Assembly: GCA_016763215.1 (NCBI GenBank)
Contig: JAESUF010000300.1
Location: forward strand, 1-7,323
Source: Flavobacteriaceae bacterium
Lineage (GTDB): Bacteria; Bacteroidota; Bacteroidia; Flavobacteriales; Flavobacteriaceae
Direction of reading: 5' to 3'
DNA length: 7,323 nt
Shown here: one piece after another, positions 1 to 6,692 of the stretch
Numbering within the stretch: position 1 is the first letter of the stretch
Layout: each line of letters starts with the position of its first letter
Translations under genes and position numbers: made by a program
The notes under the pieces: model-generated
Database searches by the model: none
Seen by the model: only the letters and a program-made list of their open reading frames with translations
What the model was told of the DNA's origin: nothing

Positions 1-1637
1 ACTACTAAGACAGAGTTTCCAATATCTCTTAACTTTATTAAAGAATCAATTAGTTTTTGATTGTCTCTTTGATGCAATCCAATACTAGGTTCGTCAAGAA
101 TATAGAGTACTCCAACTAGTTGAGAACCAATTTGAGTGGCTAAACGAATTCGTTGTGCTTCACCACCGGATAAGGATTTAGAGGTTCTATTCAGTGCCAA
201 GTAATCCAACCCGACGTCTAATAAAAACTGAATTCGAGTTCTGATTTCTTTTAAGATTTCAGTAGCAATAATCAGTTGTTTTTTAGAGAGCCTGTCTTCT
301 AACTTCTGAAACCAATCTGCCAATTCATTAATGTCTAATTTGGCAAGGTCACTAATATTCGTATTGTCAATCTTAAAATGAAGACTTTCTTTTTTTAATC
401 GATCTCCTTCGCATACAGAACAAGTAACCTCGTCCATAAACTCTTTTGCCCAACGTTTTATAGAAGTACTTTCGCTCTGTTTGTATTGATTGGTTATAAA
501 AGCAACAATCCCTTCAAAATCAATTTCATAATTACGGGTAATACCCATTGTTTTTGACGCAATAGAGAATTTTTCGTTTCCTCCGTTTAGAATGATATCT
601 AAAGCTTCTTCTGGTATGGAATCTATAGGGTCGCTTAGTTTAAAATCATATCGTTCAGCAATGAGTTGTAATTGCTTGAAAATCCAACTGCTTTTTTGTT
701 CACCTAATGGAACAATCCCTCCATTTTTAATAGAAACACTTGCATCAGGAATTACTTTAATATGATTAATTTCATTGGTAATACCTAGACCATTACAATG
801 AGAACAGGCGCCTTTTGGTGAATTGAATGAAAATGTATTTGGCTCTGGATTTGGGTAGGGAATACCTGATGTTGGACACATTAATTCTCTGCTAAAATAA
901 CGAGGTATTTCAGTATCAACATCAATAACCATTAGAATGTTATTCCCCGTATAAAGTGCCGTTTTAATGGTCTCTTCCAATCGTTTTTCTGACCCCGAGT
1001 TTATAACCAGTCGGTCGATAACAACTTCAATGTCATGCGTCTTGTATCGATCCAAACGCATTCCTTTTTCAATTTCTTTAATTTCCCCATCCACGCGAAC
1101 ACGAATAAATCCTTGTTTGGAAATTTGTTCAAACAATTCTCGATAGTGCCCTTTTCTTGATTTGATTAATGGAGCTAGGACTGCAATTCTCTTATCCTGA
1201 AAATCAGAGAGAATTAAATTTCGAATTTGCTCATCGCTATAGCTTACCATTTTCTCTCCTGTATTGAAGGAGTATGCATCTGCAGCTCTTGAGAATAATA
1301 ATCGTAAGAAATCGTAAATTTCTGTTATGGTACCTACCGTAGAACGAGGACTTTTGTTGGTTGTTTTTTGCTCAATAGAAATTACAGGTGATAACCCGTC
1401 AATTTTATCTACATCTGGACGTTCTAATCCGCCTAAAAACTGTCTTGCATAGGCAGAAAACGTTTCTATATACCGTCGTTGACCTTCAGCATAAATTGTG
1501 TCAAAAGCCAATGAAGATTTCCCACTGCCGCTCAAACCAGTAATAACTACCAGTTTTTCACGTGGAATTTTAACATCTATGTTCTTTAGGTTGTGAGCTC
1601 TGGCTCCGAAAACTTCAATATATTCTTGGTCTTTCAA
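1..1637 (-). CDS. uvrA: UvrA, excinuclease ABC subunit A (C-terminal part beyond window)
   Basis: This is the damage-recognition ATPase of nucleotide excision repair, which works as a cytoplasmic dimer and loads UvrB at lesions. The visible 545 codons are open throughout. They show the N-terminal motif [12 protein letters not shown], Walker [10 protein letters not shown] with Lys40, the stretch [20 protein letters not shown], a zinc-finger region (C254, C278, C281), a CSVCEGDRL motif (C406, C409), the first ABC signature [16 protein letters not shown] at 489-504 and the Walker B stretch [14 protein letters not shown]. UvrA proteins are usually about 940 residues, so roughly the second ATPase half lies off the left edge. 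The start is TTG at 1637-1635: an in-frame TGA sits at 1652-1650, no ATG lies between, and the first in-frame ATG falls far downstream of Walker A. In the first zinc finger the second cysteine of the usual CxxC is Ser257 (CPTS). The gene diverges from the PspC gene. Confidence 0.97.
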   Translation of the reverse strand, partial: MKDQEYIEVFGARAHNLKNIDVKIPREKLVVITGLSGSGKSSLAFDTIYAEGQRRYIETFSAYARQFLGGLERPDVDKIDGLSPVISIEQKTTNKSPRSTVGTITEIYDFLRLLFSRAADAYSFNTGEKMVSYSDEQIRNLILSDFQDKRIAVLAPLIKSRKGHYRELFEQISKQGFIRVRVDGEIKEIEKGMRLDRYKTHDIEVVIDRLVINSGSEKRLEETIKTALYTGNNILMVIDVDTEIPRYFSRELMCPTSGIPYPNPEPNTFSFNSPKGACSHCNGLGITNEINHIKVIPDASVSIKNGGIVPLGEQKSSWIFKQLQLIAERYDFKLSDPIDSIPEEALDIILNGGNEKFSIASKTMGITRNYEIDFEGIVAFITNQYKQSESTSIKRWAKEFMDEVTCSVCEGDRLKKESLHFKIDNTNISDLAKLDINELADWFQKLEDRLSKKQLIIATEILKEIRTRIQFLLDVGLDYLALNRTSKSLSGGEAQRIRLATQIGSQLVGVLYILDEPSIGLHQRDNQKLIDSLIKLRDIGNSVLV

Positions 1638-1660
1638 TGTAGGTAGAATTCAGAAAAACG

Positions 1661-1668
1661 CAAAGTTA
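1661..1668 (-). promoter_or_regulatory. Putative Bacteroidota -7 promoter element for uvrA
   Basis: Read on the minus strand, this is TAACTTTG, an exact match to the Bacteroidota housekeeping consensus TAnnTTTG. It lies 23 bases upstream of the TTG start, so transcription would begin only some 15-20 bases before the start codon. The expected -33 TTG is poor: only a TTTC lies at about the right distance. The call rests on the -7 match and on the position. Confidence 0.5.
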
Positions 1669-1886
1669 CAGAATCCTACCTGAGTTAGAAAGTTAGTTAG
1701 TGATAAAATTTTAAGTAGGAACTAGCTGTCAGTTATTTAGTATCAATAAAAATGGAAAACTGAAAAAGGTCAAATCAAAAGCTTGAAAGCTTAAGCATGG
1801 AGTCATAGAAAGGAGCAACGCATTTTTTAAACCCCATTATTCATTATTTTCACCTTGCACATCTACATCTGAACACTTTTCTCTTT

Positions 1887-1894
1887 TAACTTTG
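1887..1894 (+). promoter_or_regulatory. Putative Bacteroidota -7 promoter element for the PspC-channel-SDR operon
   Basis: TAACTTTG matches TAnnTTTG exactly and lies 36 bases before the ATG at 1931. A TTG at 1855-1857 is too far upstream for the usual spacing of about 19-21 bases, so the -33 box is weak or absent. This is the best promoter candidate for the three overlapping downstream genes. Confidence 0.5.
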
Positions 1895-1930
1895 AATGAA
1901 ATAGGTATCTTGCAGTAAATTAATGAGCAT

Positions 1931-2158
1931 ATGAGTTTTGTACATTCTGTACGACATTACTTCGAAAGAAACGGGTACCATGTATCGTCACGTTTAGCAG
2001 ACCGATTAGGAATGCGAGCTTTAAATGTGCGACTGTTCTTTATTTATATCTCTTTTGTGACTGTGGGCTTGTCTTTTGGGTTTTATTTAACCCTTGCTTT
2101 TTTATTGCGTTTAAAAGATATGATCTATACAAAAAGAAGTTCTGTATTTGATTTATGA
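1931..2158 (+). CDS. Small PspC-domain membrane protein (75 aa)
   Basis: This is a single-domain protein of the PspC family, named after the phage-shock-protein C membrane component that senses envelope stress in enterobacteria. The segment RLADRLGMRALNVRLFF (residues 21-37) followed by a hydrophobic stretch at about 34-60 has the PspC pattern of a short amphipathic part, an 'xxVRLxF' entry and one or two membrane segments. The C-terminus, KRSSVFDL, is short and polar. Flavobacteria commonly carry mini-proteins of this kind; in this lineage a role as a transcriptional regulator is not shown, so envelope stress is only an inference. The start is the ATG at 1931; the nearby ATG at 1923 is out of frame and stops at once. 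The stop overlaps the next start as ATGA, pointing to translational coupling with the potassium channel. Confidence 0.85.
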   Translation: MSFVHSVRHYFERNGYHVSSRLADRLGMRALNVRLFFIYISFVTVGLSFGFYLTLAFLLRLKDMIYTKRSSVFDL

Positions 2159-3156
2159 GAAATTTATTTCAATCAAAATTCCAGAAAGCATTACTACTCT
2201 TAGCGTTGGTTGTAACCACCGGAGTGGCGGGGTATATATTTATGTCAGGATATACATTTATTGATGCTCTATACATGACTGTGATTACAATTTCTACAGT
2301 TGGTTTTAGTGAATTACATCCTTTAAATGATCAAGAGAAGTTATTTACCATATTTTTAATAGCCACAGGTATTATCAGCTTTGGGTATATAGTATCAGCG
2401 TTTACAGAGTCTATTGTGAGTGGTCAGTTGTTTCAACAATTAAAATTGAAGAAAGTGCAAAAAAAGATTGAAAAATTAAACGGTCATACCATTATTTGTG
2501 GTTTCGGAAGAAATGGGAAACAGGCAATGGTGAAATTGAAGAATTACAAACAAGCATTTGTTATTGTTGAAAAAAGCGAAGATGTAATCCAGAGAATTGA
2601 CGAATCAAAGATATTTAATGTGCAAGGTGATGCAACTACGGATGAAATTTTAAAAAGAGCAGGAATTGATAAAGCATCTAGTTTAATTACTGCATTACCT
2701 TCTGATGCCGACAATCTTTTTGTAGTACTCACAGCCCGGCAATTAAATCCAAATTGTAAAATTATTAGTAGAGCTTCTAATGAAAGTTCCTATGATAAAT
2801 TAAAGATAGCAGGTGCTAATAATGTAATTATGCCCGATAAGTTAGGTGGAGATCATATGGCTTCTTTGGTGGTGACTCCTGATGTTATTGAATTTGTAGG
2901 CCGATTGACTATTGAAGGTGAAACGACAGCAAACTTGGAAGAAATTTCTGTGAATGACCTCCCTGAAAAGTATTTACAAAAAACAATTTTAGATTTAGAT
3001 TTGAGAAAGAAGACAGGCTGTACAGTTATTGGATTTAAAACTCCAGATAATAGTTATATCATTAACCCAGAAGCATCGGTAGAATTAGTAAGAAATTCAC
3101 ATCTAATTGTTTTAGGGAGGCCAGAGCAAATATTAAAATTGAGAAAGCTTTTTTAA
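2155..3156 (+). CDS. Two-TM potassium channel with RCK (TrkA-N/TrkA-C) domains
   Basis: This is a predicted inner-membrane K+ channel subunit of the MthK/Kch type, gated through a cytoplasmic regulator-of-K+-conductance domain. TM1 spans about residues 11-31. The pore helix and filter are MTVITISTVGFS (41-52), and TM2 is about 63-85. After a charged linker comes the Rossmann-fold RCK domain (about 111-250) with the nucleotide motif GFGRNG (116-121), the acidic Glu139 at the end of the second strand, and GDAT (158-161). A TrkA-C-like domain occupies about 250-333. The length of 333 aa is normal for the family. The filter reads TVGFS where classical channels have TVGYG; Phe for Tyr is common in bacteria, but Ser in place of the last Gly is unusual. 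The gene overlaps the PspC stop by 4 bp and the SDR start by 1 bp. Ligand (NAD(H), ATP or a cyclic nucleotide) cannot be told from the sequence. Confidence 0.93.
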   Translation: MRNLFQSKFQKALLLLALVVTTGVAGYIFMSGYTFIDALYMTVITISTVGFSELHPLNDQEKLFTIFLIATGIISFGYIVSAFTESIVSGQLFQQLKLKKVQKKIEKLNGHTIICGFGRNGKQAMVKLKNYKQAFVIVEKSEDVIQRIDESKIFNVQGDATTDEILKRAGIDKASSLITALPSDADNLFVVLTARQLNPNCKIISRASNESSYDKLKIAGANNVIMPDKLGGDHMASLVVTPDVIEFVGRLTIEGETTANLEEISVNDLPEKYLQKTILDLDLRKKTGCTVIGFKTPDNSYIINPEASVELVRNSHLIVLGRPEQILKLRKLF

Positions 3157-4055
3157 TGAGAAAAGTTGTTATAACGGGCAGTAATGGTTTGCTAGGGCAA
3201 ACTTTAGTAAACTTACTTTTACAGGAAAAAGAAGCATATGAAGTTCATGGTTTGTCTAGAGGAGAGAATAGGAGCGGACGTGTCGATTTTACGTATCATA
3301 CAATAGATATTACAGATAAACAACAAGTAGCGAGGGTTTTAAGAAAAATAGCTCCCCATTTTATTATCAATACAGCAGCAATGACAAATGTTGATGTGTG
3401 TGAGGATGATAAAGAAAATTGTAAAAAATTAAATATTGACGCTGTTCAGTATTTAATAGATATAAGCAAAGAAATGAATGCGCACCTGATTCATATTTCC
3501 ACCGACTTTATTTTTGATGGTATTCAAGGGTGTTATAAAGAAACGGATACTCCAAATCCGTTGAGTTACTATGGAATGTCTAAATTGAAATCTGAAGAGG
3601 TTTTGATAAATTCGACTATTGACTTTACAATTTTAAGAACGATTTTGGTGTATGGAAAGGTGCCTAACCTAGGGAGAAACAATATTGTTCTTTGGGTGAA
3701 AGAAATGCTAGAGAACGGGAAAGAAATTAACATTGTAGACGATCAATTCCGAATGCCAACCTATGTAGAAGACTTAGCGATGGCGTGTAAGTTAGCGATG
3801 GATAAAAAAGCAAAAGGAATTTTTAATATTTCAAGTAGCCAATTGCTAAGTGTCTATGAAATCACGCAACAGATAGCAGAAGTTTTTGAATTAGATAAGA
3901 CCTTAATTACCCCCATTTCTACATCAACTTTAAATCAGCGAGCAGCGAGACCTCCCAAAACAGGTTTCGATTTATCAAAAACAAATAGAGACTTAGGTTT
4001 CTATCCGAAAACTTTTCAAGAAGATTTACAAAGATTTAAAGAGTTCCTAAAGTAA
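3156..4055 (+). CDS. RmlD-like SDR family NAD(P)-dependent reductase (dTDP-4-dehydrorhamnose reductase family)
   Basis: This is a cytoplasmic extended short-chain dehydrogenase of the RmlD_sub_bind/NAD-dependent epimerase type, which reduces 4-keto sugar nucleotides such as dTDP-4-dehydrorhamnose. The coenzyme motif GSNGLLG lies at 8-14. NTAAMTNVDVCE is at 72-83, and the catalytic region has STDFIFDG (115-122) and the YxxxK pair Tyr139/Lys143. Further family marks are RTILVYG (161-167), FRMPTYVEDLA (198-208) and ARPPKTGFD near 264-272. The length of 299 aa is typical. The start overlaps the channel stop (TAATG), so it belongs to the same operon. No rmlA, rmlB or rmlC neighbour is visible, which weakens a specific rhamnose role; the true substrate could be another nucleotide sugar. 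No convincing terminator follows it. Confidence 0.88.
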   Translation: MRKVVITGSNGLLGQTLVNLLLQEKEAYEVHGLSRGENRSGRVDFTYHTIDITDKQQVARVLRKIAPHFIINTAAMTNVDVCEDDKENCKKLNIDAVQYLIDISKEMNAHLIHISTDFIFDGIQGCYKETDTPNPLSYYGMSKLKSEEVLINSTIDFTILRTILVYGKVPNLGRNNIVLWVKEMLENGKEINIVDDQFRMPTYVEDLAMACKLAMDKKAKGIFNISSSQLLSVYEITQQIAEVFELDKTLITPISTSTLNQRAARPPKTGFDLSKTNRDLGFYPKTFQEDLQRFKEFLK

Positions 4056-4073
4056 AACTCACTTTTAACGTAT

Positions 4074-4137
4074 AAATAGTTGTTCAAAGCTCATTTTTTT
4101 ATGATATTGCGCACTACTTAATTAAAAACAACTATTT
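4074..4137. repeat. Perfect 11-bp inverted repeat upstream of the symporter gene
   Basis: AAATAGTTGTT at 4074-4084 is exactly complementary to AACAACTATTT at 4127-4137, with 42 bases between the arms. The right arm ends three bases before the symporter ATG. In RNA the arms would pair and hide the start region; as DNA the pair could be two binding half-sites. No TAnnTTTG promoter box is visible in the gap, although TATAAAT at 4071-4077 could serve as a looser -10. Function is unknown. Confidence 0.6.
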
Positions 4138-4140
4138 CTC

Positions 4141-5727
4141 ATGAAGAAAAAACTTCTATCACTACTATTTTTAGTAGTTCCTATGTTAACGTTTGCGCAA
4201 GAAAAAGGATTGGATCAAAGAATTGATGAAGCATTCGGTGGCGCAACAGGATGGTTTGTAGATTTTATATTTTATCAAATTGACTTTGGAGGCGGAGTTA
4301 AAGTTTTTTGGGTATTGTTTCCTTTAATTATTGGAGCTACTTATTTTACTATTTATTTTAAACTAATCAACTTTAGAGGTTTTTTTACTTCAATAAATAT
4401 TGTTAGAGGGAAATATGATCACGTTGATCATCATGAGTCATTGGTCGCAGCAGGAGATGCTACACCAGGAGGAGATATAAAAGAAACAATAGCTGTTGAA
4501 GATCCTGAAGGAGAGGTAACTCACTTCCAGGCATTAACGGCAGCACTATCAGCTACTGTAGGTCTAGGAAATATTGCTGGAGTAGCGATTGCAGTTTCAA
4601 TTGGTGGAGCTGGAGCAACATTTTGGATGATTGTCGCTGGATTTTTAGGGATGGCTTCAAAATTTGTTGAATGTACACTAGGTGTAAAGTATAGAGATAT
4701 AGCAGAAGACGGAACGGTATATGGTGGTCCAATGTATTATCTTACAAAAGGATTGAAATCTAAAGGATTAGGCGGTTTAGGAAAAGTGTTAGCAGTATTG
4801 TTTGCAATTTTTGTAATTGGTGGATCTTTTGGTGGAGGTAACATGTTCCAAGTAAATCAAGCATTTCAATTAGTTGAAAGTATTACTGGAGGAGATGAAT
4901 CTTTTTTACATGGTAAAGGATGGTTATTTGGTTTAATAATGGCTGTTTTTGTAGGTATTGTTATTATTGGAGGAATCAAGAAAATCGCGAAAGTAACGGA
5001 TAAGATTGTTCCTTTTATGGTGGTTATATATGTTGCAGCATCTTTGTTTGTTATTATTGCTAAATATGATATGATCGGTAGCGCGTTTTCAGCAATCTGG
5101 AATGGAGCTTTTAGTCCAGAAGGAATTGCGGGTGGTATTGTAGGTGTTTTGGTACAAGGATTTAGAAGAGCTGCATTTTCGAATGAAGCAGGTGTTGGAT
5201 CAGCATCTATTGCGCATTCAGCAGTAAAAACAAAATACGCAGCATCTGAAGGATTTGTTGCTCTATTAGAACCATTTATTGATACTGTAGTTGTTTGTAC
5301 AATGACTGCCTTGGTTTTAATTATCACAGGATTTGTTGATCCTCTGAACCCACCAGCTAATGATGCTCAAGCAATTTTGTTAACATCGAGCGCTTTTGCA
5401 TCTTCAATTTCATGGTTCCCTTATGTACTAACTGTCGCAGTGGTATTATTTGCCTTTAGTACAATGATCTCATGGTCTTATTATGGATTCCAAGGGTGGG
5501 CTTATCTATTTGGAAGAACTAAAAGAATGGAGTACACCTATAAATTATTATTTTGTGTTTTTGTAGTAATTGGTGCAGCAGCTAGTTTAGGTTCTGTAAT
5601 CGGTTTCTCTGATGCGATGATTTTTGCCATGATGGTTCCTAATATGATTGGACTCGTTATTTTAGCGCCTAAAGTTAAAGTTGAACTAACAAGGTATATG
5701 ACTGCAATTAAAGCAGGGAAGTCTTAG
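4141..5727 (+). CDS. Sodium:alanine symporter (AGCS) family transporter
   Basis: This is an inner-membrane amino-acid:cation symporter of the AGCS family, which takes up alanine or glycine with Na+. Family marks are TVGLGNIAGVA (139-149), the SKFVECTLGVKYRD stretch (173-186), GGPMYY (195-200), SNEAGVGSASIAH (347-359) and FSTMISWSYYGFQGW (439-453), embedded in about ten hydrophobic segments. The 528 aa are longer than the usual 450-500. Part of the excess is a cleavable-looking N-terminal signal peptide (residues 1-19, with TFA before Gln20), and part is a hydrophilic insert at about 93-122 rich in His and Asp (DHVDHHE) before the EVTHFQALTAALS motif. Both features seem common in Bacteroidota AGCS proteins. 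The ATG at 4141 gives a complete signal peptide. The exact substrate cannot be read from the sequence. The gene lies 85 bp after the SDR and is probably a separate transcription unit. Confidence 0.95.
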   Translation: MKKKLLSLLFLVVPMLTFAQEKGLDQRIDEAFGGATGWFVDFIFYQIDFGGGVKVFWVLFPLIIGATYFTIYFKLINFRGFFTSINIVRGKYDHVDHHESLVAAGDATPGGDIKETIAVEDPEGEVTHFQALTAALSATVGLGNIAGVAIAVSIGGAGATFWMIVAGFLGMASKFVECTLGVKYRDIAEDGTVYGGPMYYLTKGLKSKGLGGLGKVLAVLFAIFVIGGSFGGGNMFQVNQAFQLVESITGGDESFLHGKGWLFGLIMAVFVGIVIIGGIKKIAKVTDKIVPFMVVIYVAASLFVIIAKYDMIGSAFSAIWNGAFSPEGIAGGIVGVLVQGFRRAAFSNEAGVGSASIAHSAVKTKYAASEGFVALLEPFIDTVVVCTMTALVLIITGFVDPLNPPANDAQAILLTSSAFASSISWFPYVLTVAVVLFAFSTMISWSYYGFQGWAYLFGRTKRMEYTYKLLFCVFVVIGAAASLGSVIGFSDAMIFAMMVPNMIGLVILAPKVKVELTRYMTAIKAGKS

Positions 5728-5747
5728 TTCTATTTAGAATTTAGGAC
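5721..5747 (+). terminator. Possible weak hairpin across the symporter stop codon
   Basis: GTCTTAG plus TTCTA (5721-5732) can pair with TAGAA plus TTTAGGAC (5735-5747). The fold needs two G-U pairs and one bulged base, and has a tight loop. The TAG stop (5725-5727) lies in the left arm. Only a broken T-stretch (TATTTAT) follows, so it is a poor intrinsic terminator on its own. Confidence 0.3.
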
Positions 5748-5777
5748 TATTTATCGGCTAGCTAAGAAAAAGAAAAA

Positions 5778-6671
5778 ATGAAAAAATTGAAATCCCATTT
5801 TTGGTATACTAAAAACCAACGAAATGGGATTTTTCTTTTAATACTTTTAATTGTTGGCTTTCAATTAGTGTATCGTTTTGTTGATTTTAGTGATGATGAA
5901 TTGTTTGATGTGCATCAAACAGAAGTTGCCACATTTCAAATGCAATTAGATAGCTTAAAGGAAGTAGCATTAGAAGAAAGAAAACCTAAAAAATATCCTT
6001 TCAATCCAAATTATATAACAGATTATAAAGGATATCAATTAGGGATGTCTACTAAAGAGATCGATCGACTTTTAGCGTATAGAGAAAAAGGGTTGTTTGT
6101 AAATTCTTCTCAAGAATCTCAAAAAATTACCAAGATTTCTGATCGTTTGTTAACTCAGATTTCCCCTTCTTTCAAATTTCCAGATTGGGTGGTCAAAAAG
6201 AATAAAAAACAAGACCTACAATCAACCCTTATTTTTAATAAGGATATAAAAAAAAGAAAGGCTACAGTTTCAATTACAGACATAAACGTAGCATCACAAA
6301 ATGATTTTGAGTCAATTGAAGGAGTCAGTGAAAGTCTTGCTGAACGGATCGTAAAATATCGCACAAAACTTCAAGGCTATTCTATTCCCGAGCAAATTTT
6401 TGAAGTATGGGGTTTGGAAAAAGAAATAGCTGTTAAAATACTGAATGTGTTTTCTATAAAATCGGTTCCAGTTATTAAAAAAACGAATGTGAACACCGCG
6501 TCATTTAAGGAGGTTTTAGCGATTCCTTATATAGATTACGATTTATGTGTAAAGATTTTTGATTATCGCGACGAAGTAGCTGAACTTCAATCAATTTCAG
6601 AATTGAAGAATATTGAAGATTTTCCAATGGATAAATACAAGAGAATAATCTTATATTTGTTGGCACAATAA
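5778..6671 (+). CDS. Membrane-anchored protein with three ComEA-like helix-hairpin-helix regions
   Basis: This 297-aa protein has a Lys-rich N-terminus, one membrane segment at about 17-35 (IFLLILLIVGFQLVYRF) and a long soluble part that should face the periplasm by the positive-inside rule. Three helix-hairpin-helix (HhH) regions can be seen. The first is about 78-127 (KGYQLGMSTKEIDRLLAYRE), degenerate. The second is about 167-227 (INVASQNDFESIEGVSESLA, then RIVKYR). The third is about 236-297 (TNVNTASFKEVLAIPYIDYD, then KIFDYR). The 'NVNTAS...IP' pattern is that of ComEA, the DNA receptor for uptake, where HhH motifs bind double-stranded DNA without sequence specificity. A role in DNA uptake or envelope-bound DNA binding is inferred only from this architecture; the usual glycine-rich hairpin is eroded in the third unit. 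The ATG at 5778 follows a purine-rich leader and precedes the membrane anchor. A strong hairpin sits inside codons 5-19. Confidence 0.85.
   Translation: MKKLKSHFWYTKNQRNGIFLLILLIVGFQLVYRFVDFSDDELFDVHQTEVATFQMQLDSLKEVALEERKPKKYPFNPNYITDYKGYQLGMSTKEIDRLLAYREKGLFVNSSQESQKITKISDRLLTQISPSFKFPDWVVKKNKKQDLQSTLIFNKDIKKRKATVSITDINVASQNDFESIEGVSESLAERIVKYRTKLQGYSIPEQIFEVWGLEKEIAVKILNVFSIKSVPVIKKTNVNTASFKEVLAIPYIDYDLCVKIFDYRDEVAELQSISELKNIEDFPMDKYKRIILYLLAQ
5790..5839 (+). terminator. Terminator-like hairpin inside the start of the HhH gene
   Basis: AAATCCCATTT (5790-5800) pairs perfectly with AAATGGGATTT (5822-5832). The stem continues inward with TTGGT (5801-5805) and ACCAA (5815-5819) after a two-base bulge (CG, 5820-5821). 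That gives 16 pairs around a 9-base loop, followed by TTTTCTTTT (5831-5839, sharing its first two T with the arm). The layout is that of an intrinsic terminator, but it lies inside the coding region, 62 bases after the symporter stop. An A-rich leader on the other side makes it terminator-like on the minus strand as well. It could end symporter transcripts, attenuate the HhH gene, or be a by-product of the encoded peptide. Confidence 0.5.
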
Positions 6672-6692
6672 ACACACAACAGAATTCATTTA

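Larger units (their letters stand above)
1638..1930. other. Divergent intergenic region, no gene seen
   Basis: This 293-bp gap separates uvrA from the PspC gene. It holds no ORF of useful length on either strand: the plus-strand ATG codons at about 1752, 1797 and 1923 each meet a stop within a few codons. It carries one TAACTTTG promoter-like element facing each gene. A small cluster of AAGCTT/GCTTAAGC half-sites lies at 1779-1796. I recognise no RNA gene, riboswitch or mobile-element remnant. Confidence 0.7.

Noticed and set aside
1735..1860. Possible gene remnant or small RNA in the uvrA-PspC gap
   Set aside because: All three forward and reverse frames are broken by frequent stops, and no protein or RNA family could be recognised.
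2544..2732. Minus-strand open frame of 62 codons inside the potassium channel gene
   Set aside because: It is antisense to the well-supported RCK domain and has no promoter or domain evidence.
4052..4069. TAAAA-CTCAC-TTTTA hairpin after the SDR stop codon as a terminator
   Set aside because: The stem is only about five A-T pairs, and no proper T-tract follows, so it would be too unstable.
4866..5327. Open frame of 153 codons on the minus strand inside the symporter gene
   Set aside because: It lies wholly opposite a clear AGCS coding sequence, has a low-complexity Ile/Thr/Ala-rich composition typical of an antisense shadow, and shows no recognisable domain.
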